Below are positions 42,420 through 51,053 of a stretch of DNA of 64,000 nucleotides, one piece after another. The notes under the pieces were generated by a model. The model made no database searches, was not told the origin of the DNA, and saw nothing but the letters and a program-made list of their open reading frames with translations. The stretch is from Clostridium algifaecis (GTDB taxonomy: Bacteria; Bacillota; Clostridia; Clostridiales; Clostridiaceae). Location: the NCBI RefSeq assembly GCF_017874415.1, contig NZ_JAGGLM010000003.1, positions 106,538 to 170,537 of the forward strand. The letters are read 5' to 3'. A program made the translations under genes and the position numbers. Numbering within the stretch: position 1 is the stretch's first letter; the number at the start of each line of letters is the position of its first letter.

Positions 42420-42914
42420 TTAATTGTACTCTTTAGATTCTTTTACATAAGATTCTGCTGTACGTTTAAGGCCCTTTTTTTCTTCTTCTGTAAGTTTTCT
42501 AACAACTTTTGCAGGTGAACCCATGCACAGAACTCCGGATGGAATATTTTTGTTTTCAGTTACAAGACTTCCAGCACCTATTATGGTTTCACTACCTATA
42601 GTTGCACCATTCATAATAATTGAACCCATACCTATCAAAGTGCAGTCACCTATTGTGCATCCATGAATTACAGAATTATGACCAATAGTTACATAGTTAC
42701 CTATATGCACAGAACTATCTGTATCAACATGAACTGTACAATTGTCCTGTATATTGCTGCTTTTTCCTACATATATACTATTTGTATCACTTCTAAGTAC
42801 TGCTCCAAACCATATATTTGCATCTTCACATATTTTAACCTGTCCAATAACATATGCATTATCTGCAATAAAACATCCATTTTTTATATCTGGATTGTAT
42901 TTCTTAAATTTCAT
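42420..42914 (-). CDS. Gamma-class carbonic anhydrase-family protein (164 aa)
   Basis: Left-handed beta-helix protein with hexapeptide repeats (IADNAYVIGQVKICEDANIWFG...), trimeric in relatives (YrdA, PaaY, Cam-like). Metal-binding His candidates are in TVHVDTDSSVHIG and GHNSVIHG. The ATG at 42914 (MKFKKYNPD) fits family length; the true start may be the TTG or GTG slightly upstream, because the ribosome site (AGAAGGAAG) is about 14 bases away. Family members include zinc/iron carbonic anhydrases and related acyltransferase-fold proteins; activity is not certain. Confidence 0.8.
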   Translation of the reverse strand: MKFKKYNPDIKNGCFIADNAYVIGQVKICEDANIWFGAVLRSDTNSIYVGKSSNIQDNCTVHVDTDSSVHIGNYVTIGHNSVIHGCTIGDCTLIGMGSIIMNGATIGSETIIGAGSLVTENKNIPSGVLCMGSPAKVVRKLTEEEKKGLKRTAESYVKESKEYN

Positions 42915-42988
42915 TATCAAATTAAGCACTTCCTTCTCATAAGTATTAAAAATTTATTATCTATATGTATTATAACAAAAATATTAAA

Positions 42989-43117
42989 TTATTTAAGTAT
43001 TCCAAGTTCATTTGATATTTGAATAGTACTAAATCCTACTTTTTCTGTTAAGTCCTCTATCTTCAAACCCTGTGTCTGTTCACTCAAATAATTATATATC
43101 TTATTAATTCTTTTCAT
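42989..43117 (-). pseudogene. Remnant N-terminal helix-turn-helix of a sigma-54-type (LevR-like) regulator
   Basis: A 42-codon frame begins MKRINKIYNYL, continues with EDLTEKVGFSTIQISNELG and then stops. This is the arrangement of the N-terminal winged-helix of PRD/LevR-type sigma-54 activators (which start MxRxxxIYxxL and contain a SRxNVSxxLNxL recognition helix). The ATPase and PRD parts are absent, with no further frame in the 400-base gap. No strong ribosome site is present. It is most easily read as the surviving start of a deleted or decayed regulator gene; an intact micro-protein is possible but less likely. Confidence 0.45.
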
Positions 43118-43290
43118 AAATAAATCTCTATACCTCTCAACTCTTTTAAATATAATGATACACCTTTTGATACACCTTGATTATACGAATAAAAATTTCA
43201 AATAACAAGGCTTCTAAATAATAGAAAAAAATAATAATTCATATTGAATATTATTTATCTATAATCTATAATAATAAAAGCACCATTGTT

Positions 43291-43331
43291 CTATATATTG
43301 TATTTATATTTATTTAAAATACAACATATAG
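43291..43331 (+). promoter_or_regulatory. Inverted repeat upstream of nrdJ
   Basis: CTATATATTGTATTT (43291-43305) and AAATACAACATATAG (43317-43331) are inverted repeats with a single mismatch around an 11-base spacer, 42-82 bases upstream of the nrdJ start. They do not match the NrdR box (ACACWATATATWGTGT) well. A regulator site is likely. The rest of the 43118-43372 gap is AT-rich with no other signal apart from a GATACACCTT direct repeat near 43158 and 43171. Confidence 0.4.
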
Positions 43332-43372
43332 ATATTTATTAATACAATTGAACTATACAAGGAGGATACACT

Positions 43373-46300
43373 TTGAACTCTATAAAGGATATATTCAAAA
43401 GATACTATACCAAAATACTGGAAAAAGATAAATCCAAAACAGTATATGATCTTTTTAAGTGGAAAAAAGTAGATGTATTTTTAAAAGATCAAAAGTCAAA
43501 TAAAGTTCTCGTTGATATTAAAGATCTGGAGTTTCCCGAAAATTACTCTCAAAATGCCTGCGATATAATAGCTTCAAAATATTTTAGAAAAGCAGGCGTT
43601 CCTGGAAAATTAGGTTATGAAAACAGCATGAAATCTGCCGCAAACAGACTTGTAAACTTTTGGTGCCAGTCTTTAAAAGATGAAGGACTCATAAATACTG
43701 AAGAAGATGCACAAATATTTTATGATGAATGCGTATATGCACTTTTAAATCAAATGTATGCACCCAATTCTCCTCAGTGGTTCAACACAGGACTTAAATT
43801 ATCCTATGGAATAAAAGGAACCAAACAGGGAAACTATTATTTTGACGAAAAGAAAGGTAAAGTAGTCGAATGTGAAGATAATTATACAAGAACACAGGCA
43901 TCAGCTTGCTTCATACTTTCGATACAGGATAAACTTTTAGGTCCTCATTCCATATCAGACCAGTTTATCACAGAAACAAAGCTCTTCAAGGGAGGTTCCG
44001 GAACAGGAAGCAATTTTTCATCCATAAGGGCAAAAGGTGAAAAGCTTTCAGGCGGCGGTGCATCTTCCGGTCTTATGAGCTTTTTAAAAGCACTTGACAG
44101 AAATGCAGGTGCAATTAAATCAGGAGGTACTACAAGAAGAGCTGCAAAAATGGTATGTCTTGATGTAAACCATCCCGAAGTATTGGACTTCATTACCTGG
44201 AAATCACGAGAGGAAGACAAGGTAAGGGCTCTCGGGAAAATGGGCTATGACATGGACATTGACGGAGAGGCTTATGAAACTGTATCAGGACAAAACAGCA
44301 ATAATTCAATTAGATTCTCTGACAACTTTATGCATAAAGTTGAGAACTTAAAGAATAATCCGGAAGGCACAATTTATCTTACAGGTAGAGTGGATTCAAA
44401 TTTCACAAAGAAGGAAAAAGTAAAGGACATATGGGAGGCATTTAATGTTTCCGCATGGAAGTGTGCAGACCCTGCTCCTCAATTCAATGATACTTTCAAT
44501 GCATGGCATACATGTCCTGCTGGAGAAGATGGAAATGTCAATGCTCCATACAATAAAATTAATTCCACTAATCCCTGCGGAGAATATGCATTTTTAGATG
44601 ATACTTCCTGTAATTTAGCTTCTATAAATATATATAAGTTTTACAATTCGGAAACATCACATTTTGATATTGAGGGATACCTGCATATAATACATCTAGT
44701 GCAATTAATCCTTGAATCCTCTATACATTGGGGACAATTTCCTACAAAGGATATAGCAAGAAAAACCTATCTTTTCAGAACTACAGGACTTGGTATATCA
44801 AATATATCTTCTCTTTTTATGGTTATGGGATACCCTTATGACTCAGAAGAAGCCAGGGCACTTGCATCTTCACTTATAGGAATTCTTACTGGTGAATCAT
44901 ATTACACTTCAGCACTTATGGCAAAAGAAATAGGTTCATTTAACAAATTTCACATAAATAAGCCTTATATGATGAAAGTCATAAGAAATCATTCAAGAGT
45001 TGCCGGAGTGGACTTAAAGGAAATTACAAAAGATCAGGATGTGCAATATGGAAATGAATTTGAAGAATTAAACTATACACCTCTAAAAGTAAATCATAAA
45101 CTTTTAGAAAATCAGGGTTTGGACTATATAAGCACACAATTAAAGGACAGTTTTACTAATGCCCTAAAAAGCGGAGAAAAATTTGGTTATAGAAATGCCC
45201 AGGTTACAGTGCTTGCACCTACAGGTACCATATCATTTGCAATGGACTGCGGTGCTACATCAATTGAACCTTTTTTCAGTCATATTGTTTATAAAAAGCT
45301 TTCAGGCGGCGGATTTATGACAATAATGAATCCTGTAATAAATATAGCTCTTAAAAAACTGGGATATAACAAAGACCAAATAGATGATATATTAGAATAT
45401 GTTCTTGAAAAAGAGAAGGTAACCGAAAATGGATTTACTTATGAAAAAATACTTGACGGCAAAATAGAAGGTGCTCCCCATCTAAGAGATGAACATTTGC
45501 CAATATTTGATACTTCCAATAAGTGTGGAAGCGGAGAAAGATATATTGCTCCTATGGGACATGTAAAAATGGTAGCAGCTATAACTCCATTAATATCCGG
45601 AGCAGTATCGAAAACAGTCAATCTTCCAAAAGAGGCTACTGTTGAGGATTTCAAAGATGTAGTTTTATCTTCCTGGAAACTTGGAGTTAAAGGTATAACC
45701 CTCTACAGAGATTCTTCAAAAGCAGCACAGCCTTTAAATACAACTCTTTCAGATGATGAGGATATAAAATTGGAAGATTTAACTTATAAGCAGCTTTTAA
45801 ATAAGGTAAGGGAACTCCAAAGTGGAATTAAATATTCAAAACGTGAAAAACCCATTGGCATAAGAACTGGAACAACTCATCCTGCACAAATAGATGATGT
45901 TAAAGTATACACCACAGTAAACAGGCGCCAAAATGGAGAAATATCAGAAGTCTATATAACTACAGACAGAGAAGGTACAATAATCACAGGACTTTTAAAT
46001 TCTCTTTCAAAGTCAATATCCGTAATGCTGCAGTACCACGTTCCTGCCCAGGACATTGCAAGAATGCTCAGGGGACAAAAATATGAGCCTTATGGTTTTG
46101 TTAAAAAACATCCTTATATAAAATATGTATCTTCTATATCAGATCTCATAAGTAAAGTAATTGATATAGAACTGGGGGATTTTTCAAGATGCGAGATTAA
46201 GCCTGAAAATTATGACAAAGAGACTACAAATATGAACTATTCACAAGTTAATACAAAGCAAGTAACTGGAGAAAGACTGTATGGTTCCATATGTCCTAAT

Positions 46301-46378
46301 TGTTCAAGTACAAGAATGGTTAGAAATGGTACCTGCATGGTTTGCCTTGATTGCGGTTCTACCACAGGATGCAGTTAG
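43373..46378 (+). CDS. nrdJ: Adenosylcobalamin-dependent (class II) ribonucleotide reductase NrdJ (1001 aa)
   Basis: Monomeric B12-dependent reductase that makes deoxyribonucleotides with or without oxygen. TTG 43373 has ACAAGGAGG upstream. Substrate-loop and catalytic residues: TQASACFILS (first redox Cys), NSTNPCGEYAFLDDTSCNLASINIYKF (the NPCGE radical Cys and neighbouring Cys), and ATVLAPTGTISFAMD. The C-terminus has a zinc-ribbon and redox tail (CPNCSSTRMVRNGTCMVCLDCGSTTGCS). No cobalamin riboswitch is recognised in its leader, which has an inverted repeat instead. Confidence 0.92.
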   Translation: MNSIKDIFKRYYTKILEKDKSKTVYDLFKWKKVDVFLKDQKSNKVLVDIKDLEFPENYSQNACDIIASKYFRKAGVPGKLGYENSMKSAANRLVNFWCQSLKDEGLINTEEDAQIFYDECVYALLNQMYAPNSPQWFNTGLKLSYGIKGTKQGNYYFDEKKGKVVECEDNYTRTQASACFILSIQDKLLGPHSISDQFITETKLFKGGSGTGSNFSSIRAKGEKLSGGGASSGLMSFLKALDRNAGAIKSGGTTRRAAKMVCLDVNHPEVLDFITWKSREEDKVRALGKMGYDMDIDGEAYETVSGQNSNNSIRFSDNFMHKVENLKNNPEGTIYLTGRVDSNFTKKEKVKDIWEAFNVSAWKCADPAPQFNDTFNAWHTCPAGEDGNVNAPYNKINSTNPCGEYAFLDDTSCNLASINIYKFYNSETSHFDIEGYLHIIHLVQLILESSIHWGQFPTKDIARKTYLFRTTGLGISNISSLFMVMGYPYDSEEARALASSLIGILTGESYYTSALMAKEIGSFNKFHINKPYMMKVIRNHSRVAGVDLKEITKDQDVQYGNEFEELNYTPLKVNHKLLENQGLDYISTQLKDSFTNALKSGEKFGYRNAQVTVLAPTGTISFAMDCGATSIEPFFSHIVYKKLSGGGFMTIMNPVINIALKKLGYNKDQIDDILEYVLEKEKVTENGFTYEKILDGKIEGAPHLRDEHLPIFDTSNKCGSGERYIAPMGHVKMVAAITPLISGAVSKTVNLPKEATVEDFKDVVLSSWKLGVKGITLYRDSSKAAQPLNTTLSDDEDIKLEDLTYKQLLNKVRELQSGIKYSKREKPIGIRTGTTHPAQIDDVKVYTTVNRRQNGEISEVYITTDREGTIITGLLNSLSKSISVMLQYHVPAQDIARMLRGQKYEPYGFVKKHPYIKYVSSISDLISKVIDIELGDFSRCEIKPENYDKETTNMNYSQVNTKQVTGERLYGSICPNCSSTRMVRNGTCMVCLDCGSTTGCS

Positions 46379-46385
46379 TTGAGTT

Positions 46386-46427
46386 AAGAATTAATAGTTA
46401 ATAATTGAGAATTAACTATTAATTCTT
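46386..46427. repeat. 17-bp AT-rich inverted repeat downstream of nrdJ
   Basis: AAGAATTAATAGTTAAT (46386-46402) and ATTAACTATTAATTCTT (46411-46427) are perfectly complementary. The right arm continues into another partial copy (TTAATTATTAACTAT). Related AACTATTAATTATCAACTAT sequence occurs at 21885-21904. It resembles small interspersed repeats of clostridial genomes and may also serve as the nrdJ terminator. Confidence 0.45.
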
Positions 46428-46442
46428 AATTATTAACTATCA

Positions 46443-46515
46443 AATAAAAAAAGCCTACATGGGGGAGCATGCGGCTAAATAGGGGATATTATTTAATGAA
46501 ACAATGTTTCATTAC
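46443..46515 (-). ncRNA. Candidate small RNA of about 70 nt
   Basis: On the minus strand a promoter TTGACT (46545-46550), 17-base spacer and TACTAT (46522-46527) fires into a transcript starting with a 19-base palindrome (AATGAAACATTGTTTCATT, 46495-46513). It ends in a two-part stem (AGCC/GGCT and CATG/CATG, 46452-46476) and seven T. No coding sequence fits. The promoter lies just beyond the stop of the upstream gene (46580-46924), so the hairpins may also be its terminator. No known RNA family is recognised. Confidence 0.4.
46452..46476 (-). terminator. Intrinsic terminator downstream of 46580-46924
   Basis: On the minus strand AGCC-G-CATG pairs with CATG-TA-GGCT around a six-base loop, followed by T7. 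It closes the membrane-protein transcript and/or the candidate small RNA. Confidence 0.7.
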
Positions 46516-46579
46516 TTTAATATAGTAACATCTTTTCACAAATAAGTCAATGTATTTTTCTTATAAATTAATTTTCGAC

Positions 46580-46924
46580 TTATTTTTTATTTTTATGTAC
46601 TCTATTTGGCTTTGCTTTAGGTCTTATTTTTATATTTTTGTTGCTGCCTTTTGTATACATAACCCCATTATGCAAATCCAAAAACCATAAAAACAGAACT
46701 ACAAATACAGCTGAACATATATATTGAAGTATTGAATTTGCCATATTTCGTTTTAAAGCTCCACCTACAATAGTAGGTATAAAAAAAGCAATTACAGATG
46801 CTATGAGTACTATAGTACGGTTTGGATGAAATTTTACCAGAACATATTTTTTTAGTAAATTATATACAACTATAAATATTACCGTAATAAATAATAATTG
46901 AAATATTAATGTTTTCCAGGACAT
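46580..46924 (-). CDS. Hypothetical small membrane protein (114 aa)
   Basis: I do not recognise a family. Three membrane spans are readable: about 7-27 (FQLLFITVIFIVVYNLL), 38-58 (TIVLIASVIAFFIPTIVGG) and 68-87 (YICSAVFVVLFLWFL). A basic C-terminal tail (KIRPKAKPNRVHKNKK) follows, suggesting the C-terminus is cytoplasmic. AGGAGG precedes the ATG. It lies alone between nrdJ and the gluconate operon. Confidence 0.6.
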   Translation of the reverse strand: MSWKTLIFQLLFITVIFIVVYNLLKKYVLVKFHPNRTIVLIASVIAFFIPTIVGGALKRNMANSILQYICSAVFVVLFLWFLDLHNGVMYTKGSNKNIKIRPKAKPNRVHKNKK

Positions 46925-47023
46925 TTTTTTCCTCCTATAAAATTATTAAATCTGTTACTTCTATTATATATTATCATACATTTCATATTATGTATCAATA
47001 CCTATAGAAAACATTCCAAATAT

Positions 47024-47067
47024 AATAAAATGCAGGCATTAGTTTTACTGTATACCTGCATTTTATT
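47024..47067 (-). terminator. Terminator of the gluconate operon
   Basis: AATAAAATGCAGG (47024-47036) pairs with CCTGCATTTTATT (47055-47067), 13 bp with an 18-base loop, directly after the gnd stop. Confidence 0.8.
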
Positions 47068-47073
47068 ATGTAA

Positions 47074-47973
47074 TTATTTATTTTTTTCTACAGCATGCCC
47101 TCCAAATTCATTTCTAAGAGCAGCTACAACTTTGCCGGTAAAAGTATCATCCTCCTGTGATCTGTACCTCATAAATAATGATAGTGCAATTACAGGAGTT
47201 GGAATTCCAAGGTTCATTGCTGTTTCTACCGTCCATTTTCCCTCACCTGAAGAGTTCATTATACCCTTGATTTCTCCTAAATCGCTGTCTTTCGTAAAGG
47301 CATCTTCCATAAGTTCCATAAGCCAGCCCCTTATAACGGAACCATGATTCCATACCTTTGCTATTTCTTTATAATTTATATCATAATCACATTTATTTAA
47401 TACTTCAAACCCTTCTGCAATAGATTGCATCATCCCATATTCTATTCCATTGTGAACCATCTTTACAAAATGTCCGCTTCCAGCAGCTCCAGCATATACA
47501 TATCCGTCTTTTACCGATATATCCTTAAATATCTTTTCACAATAGTCAAATACTTCTTTATCGCCGCCTATCATGGTACATGCTCCTTCCAGAGCACCAC
47601 TTGTTCCACCGCTTGTTCCACAATCCAAAAAATCTATTCCCTTTTCTTTAAGCTTATTGTATCTTCTTATAGAATCTTTATAATTTGAATTTCCTCCATC
47701 TATAACTATATCATGAGCTTTTAAATATTTTGTAACTTCTTCTATAACACTTTCCGTTATATTTCCTGATGGGACCATGAGCCATACTACTTTCTTATCC
47801 GGTAATTTGCCTATCAATTCCTCTATACTGCAAGCAGGTAACGCACCCTCTTGTGCTATTTTGTCTACTGAATCAGAATTTACATCATATGCTGCTACTT
47901 CATTCCCATTTTTAATAAGGTTTAAAGCTAAATTATATCCCATTTTTCCGAGTCCAACTATTCCAATCTTCAT
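47074..47973 (-). CDS. gnd: 6-phosphogluconate dehydrogenase, decarboxylating, short form (299 aa)
   Basis: Oxidises 6-phosphogluconate to ribulose 5-phosphate and CO2. This is the short (about 300-residue) bacterial form. Rossmann motif GLGKMGYNLALNL (about 6-18). The catalytic region carries DCGTSGGTSGALEG (about 117-130), the Lys-His pair in FVKMVHNGIEYGM (about 170-182), and the C-terminal domain FMRYRSQEDDTFTGKVVAALRNEFGGHAV. It is the last gene of the gluconate operon, 27 bases downstream of gntP. Coenzyme preference (NAD or NADP) is not evident. Confidence 0.92.
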   Translation of the reverse strand: MKIGIVGLGKMGYNLALNLIKNGNEVAAYDVNSDSVDKIAQEGALPACSIEELIGKLPDKKVVWLMVPSGNITESVIEEVTKYLKAHDIVIDGGNSNYKDSIRRYNKLKEKGIDFLDCGTSGGTSGALEGACTMIGGDKEVFDYCEKIFKDISVKDGYVYAGAAGSGHFVKMVHNGIEYGMMQSIAEGFEVLNKCDYDINYKEIAKVWNHGSVIRGWLMELMEDAFTKDSDLGEIKGIMNSSGEGKWTVETAMNLGIPTPVIALSLFMRYRSQEDDTFTGKVVAALRNEFGGHAVEKNK

Positions 47974-48000
47974 TTTATCACTCCTAATATTTTACTGTAT

Positions 48001-49317
48001 TTAAACAAATGTATTTAAAATTAATACTCCAGCAAGTCCCATTACTGATATTATAGTTTCCATAGTTGACCATGAAGCCATAGTTTCACCTATTGTTAAA
48101 TTAAAATATTCTTTAAATATCCAGAATCCAGGATCATTTACATGAGAAAATATCAAGCTTCCTGCTCCTGTTGCCAGAACCATAAGACATGGATTCACTC
48201 CAGTAGTTGCAATCATTGGAAGAACTATGCCTGCTGTAGTCATAGCTGCCACTGTGGCAGAGCCAAGTGCAAGTCTTAAAACCGCTGCTATAAGCCATGC
48301 CATAATTAATGGCGAAAGACTTGAGCCCTGCATAACTCCGGCTATATACTTGCTGACTCCACTATCTACAAGTACCTGTTTTAAGGCACCACCACCACCA
48401 ATTATAAGAAGTATCATTGCTATACTGCTTATTGAATTTTCAATTATTTTCATAATGTCCTTCATTTTTGTACCTTTTGACAATCCAAGAGTATAAATTG
48501 CAACAAATACCGCTATCAGCATTGCCATGGCTGGATCACCTATAAAATCAAATATTATTCTCAAAGATGATGTCTTTGGCAGAGTCATATTTACAACAGC
48601 TGCAAATGCCATAAGTATAACAGGTACTATAGCAGTAAACAAGCTTATCCCAAAACCCGGCATTTCTTCATCTTTAAATATAGTCGGATTATATAATCCC
48701 TTTGGTGGTTCATGTTCAAATTTCTTTAAAAGTCTTGAAAACAAAGGTCCTGCTACTATAACTGTTGGAATAGCCAATATAAGTCCATATACCAGAGTCA
48801 TTCCTATATCAGCCTTATAAACAACTGCTATGGCAGTTGGTCCTGGATGAGGAGGCAGAAATCCATGAGTTACAGACAATGCTGCTGCCATAGGAACACC
48901 TATGTACAAAAGAGGAATATCTGCTTCAGCTGCTATAGTGAATACAAGTGGTATCAAAAGAACAAATCCCACTTCATAAAACATTGCAATTCCCACTACA
49001 AAACCTGTTATAACTACAGCCCATTGTATTCTACTTTTTCCAAATTTATTTATAAGAGTTTCAGCTATTCTCTGTGCCGCACCACTATCTGCTATAAGTC
49101 TTCCAAGCATGGCACCAAATCCAAGTATAAGTGCTAAATTCCCAAGAGTACCTCCAACTCCACTTTCTACAGACTTGATTACATTTGCAATCGGCATACC
49201 TTCAGCTACGCCTACAATTAAAGCTACTACAATTAAAGATAGAAATCCATTTAATTTAAATCCTATCATAAAAAGTAATAAAAGTAATACTCCTACTAAA
49301 ACAATAAATAATGGCAT
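48001..49317 (-). CDS. gntP: Gluconate:H+ symporter GntP (438 aa)
   Basis: Polytopic gluconate importer of the GntP family, 12-14 membrane spans. Family motifs are GFGAMLGRLIADSGAAQRIAETL, HGFLPPHPGPTAIAV and the C-terminal SHVNDPGFWIFKEYFNL. It sits 13 bases downstream of gntK, and gnd follows after 27 bases, so uptake, phosphorylation and oxidation are encoded in one unit. Confidence 0.95.
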   Translation of the reverse strand: MPLFIVLVGVLLLLLFMIGFKLNGFLSLIVVALIVGVAEGMPIANVIKSVESGVGGTLGNLALILGFGAMLGRLIADSGAAQRIAETLINKFGKSRIQWAVVITGFVVGIAMFYEVGFVLLIPLVFTIAAEADIPLLYIGVPMAAALSVTHGFLPPHPGPTAIAVVYKADIGMTLVYGLILAIPTVIVAGPLFSRLLKKFEHEPPKGLYNPTIFKDEEMPGFGISLFTAIVPVILMAFAAVVNMTLPKTSSLRIIFDFIGDPAMAMLIAVFVAIYTLGLSKGTKMKDIMKIIENSISSIAMILLIIGGGGALKQVLVDSGVSKYIAGVMQGSSLSPLIMAWLIAAVLRLALGSATVAAMTTAGIVLPMIATTGVNPCLMVLATGAGSLIFSHVNDPGFWIFKEYFNLTIGETMASWSTMETIISVMGLAGVLILNTFV

Positions 49318-49330
49318 ACTATACTCCCCC

Positions 49331-50845
49331 TTATTGAATCTTTGTTATTTCTTTAAATTCATCCTTCAATTTTTCATACAACCTATCGAATATTTTATAA
49401 TTTTTCATGTATATATCATGATTTTTCTCATCCGGGTAAAATTCTTTTGATATAGGTACAAGATTTTCAACTTCTTCTATATTATCTATAACACCAAGAG
49501 CTTTCATACCAATCACAGCAGCTCCAAGACCTGAACTTTCGTAGCTCTCAGCTATAACAACTTTTTTGTTAAATATATCAGCTAGCATTTGAACCCACAT
49601 CTTGGATCTTGCAAATCCACCTGTTGCATATATTGTATTTATTTTTCCTGTAGTTTCCTCCAATGCTCTGCCTACACTATAAATTCCAAATATTATTCCT
49701 TCCAAAAGAGCTCTTATAAAATGATCTCTTGTATGTTTTATATTTATTCCAAAATACACTCCACGCATATTTGCGTCCCAATGAGGTGCCCTCTCTCCCA
49801 AAAGATAAGGAAGAAAGATAAGTCCGTCTGAACCTGCCGGCACACTCATCGCTTTATCTGTAAGCAGCACATATGGATCAATATTCAAATCTTTTGCTTC
49901 CTGGATTTCCATTGGAGAAAAATTATCCCTGAACCATCTGAATATAACCCCTCCATTATTTACAGGTCCGCCTAATACATAATGGTTTTCAGTAAGTATG
50001 TAACTAAATATCCTTTCTTTTTCATCATTTTTAGGTTTATTTGAAATAACTCTTACAGCACCACTAGTTCCAATAGTAATAGCTGCATCCCCCTGTTTTA
50101 TAGCATTAGCTCCAAGATTTGCAAGGCATCCATCACTACCACCAAGTACAAATGGAGTATCTGAATCTATTTCCATAAAGCTTGCATATCCATTTAATAT
50201 ACCTTTCATAACATAAGTTGGTGAAACCGGTGTTGATAGCTTATCTTCATTGATATTCAAAATAGCAAGTGCATCTTTATTCCACTTTAAATCGTATATA
50301 TCAAACATTCCAGTCGCAGATGCAATGGAATAATCTATCACATACTTTCCAAACAGTTTGAAGAATACATATTCCTTCATTGAAATAAATTTGTATGTTT
50401 TATTCACAATATCCTTCATATTGTCCTGCATCCATGCCAGTTTTGAAAGCGGTGACATTGGATGTATAGGTGTCCCTGTTCTCATGTATATTTCATGTCC
50501 AACTTTACTATTTTTTATTTTTTCTGCGTATTCATTGCTTCTGGTATCAGCCCATATTATACAATTGGTAAGTGGTATACCATCCTTATCTACAGCAATT
50601 ACACTGTGCATAGCTGCACTAAAACTAACTCCAATAGGTTTTTTATAAACGTTTTCTATTATTACAGATTTTATTGAATTTAGCACTGCAGTAAATATTT
50701 CTTCTGGATCCTGTTCACTATAAGATGGCTTTGGATTTAATATTGGATATTCTATACTTTTCTTGCATAGTATTTTTCCATTTAAATCAAAAGCAATTGC
50801 CTTAGTACTCGTAGTACCTATATCTATTCCTATAATATAATCCAC
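49331..50845 (-). CDS. gntK: Gluconokinase, FGGY family (504 aa)
   Basis: ATP-dependent sugar kinase of the FGGY (xylulokinase/gluconokinase) family. It phosphorylates D-gluconate to 6-phosphogluconate for the downstream gnd product. Start GTG 50845, with AGGGGTG upstream. Actin-like fold: IGIDIGTTSTKAIAFD (about 4-19, phosphate 1), IWADTRS (about 80), GTSGAVRV (about 257) and GGFARSKMWVQMLAD (about 408). The length is typical. Specificity for gluconate comes from context (gntP and gnd downstream). Candidate operator repeats lie upstream. Confidence 0.9.
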   Translation of the reverse strand: MDYIIGIDIGTTSTKAIAFDLNGKILCKKSIEYPILNPKPSYSEQDPEEIFTAVLNSIKSVIIENVYKKPIGVSFSAAMHSVIAVDKDGIPLTNCIIWADTRSNEYAEKIKNSKVGHEIYMRTGTPIHPMSPLSKLAWMQDNMKDIVNKTYKFISMKEYVFFKLFGKYVIDYSIASATGMFDIYDLKWNKDALAILNINEDKLSTPVSPTYVMKGILNGYASFMEIDSDTPFVLGGSDGCLANLGANAIKQGDAAITIGTSGAVRVISNKPKNDEKERIFSYILTENHYVLGGPVNNGGVIFRWFRDNFSPMEIQEAKDLNIDPYVLLTDKAMSVPAGSDGLIFLPYLLGERAPHWDANMRGVYFGINIKHTRDHFIRALLEGIIFGIYSVGRALEETTGKINTIYATGGFARSKMWVQMLADIFNKKVVIAESYESSGLGAAVIGMKALGVIDNIEEVENLVPISKEFYPDEKNHDIYMKNYKIFDRLYEKLKDEFKEITKIQ

Positions 50846-50860
50846 AACATCACCCCTATA

Positions 50861-51003
50861 TAAAAAATATTTTTTTCTACGTTTACATTTAGAATATATT
50901 ATATATTAATAAAAAATATTTTTTTCATTTTTATTATAACATATTGCTTTTGAAAAGCAAGTGCAAAAAAAATTTTCATTATGTATTATAAAAATAATGA
51001 AAA
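50861..51003 (-). promoter_or_regulatory. Operator region of the gluconate operon: direct and inverted repeats
   Basis: Two exact 17-base copies of TAAAAAATATTTTTTTC lie at 50861-50877 and 50910-50926, near-palindromic and 49 bases apart. Perfect inverted repeats TTGCTTTT-G-AAAAGCAA (50944-50960) and TTTTCATTAT/ATAATGAAAA (50973-50982, 50994-51003) lie further upstream. RpiR-type regulators bind AT-rich palindromes. These are candidate sites for the regulator encoded at 51054-51905. I do not see a clean catabolite-repression (cre) site. Confidence 0.4.
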
Positions 51004-51053
51004 AAATTAGCACCGAAAATAAAAATTATTTCAGTACTAAATCTTTTATATCT

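Noticed and set aside
43118..43372. Cobalamin riboswitch upstream of the B12-dependent ribonucleotide reductase
   Set aside because: The conserved B12-box sequence is not visible; only an inverted repeat is present.
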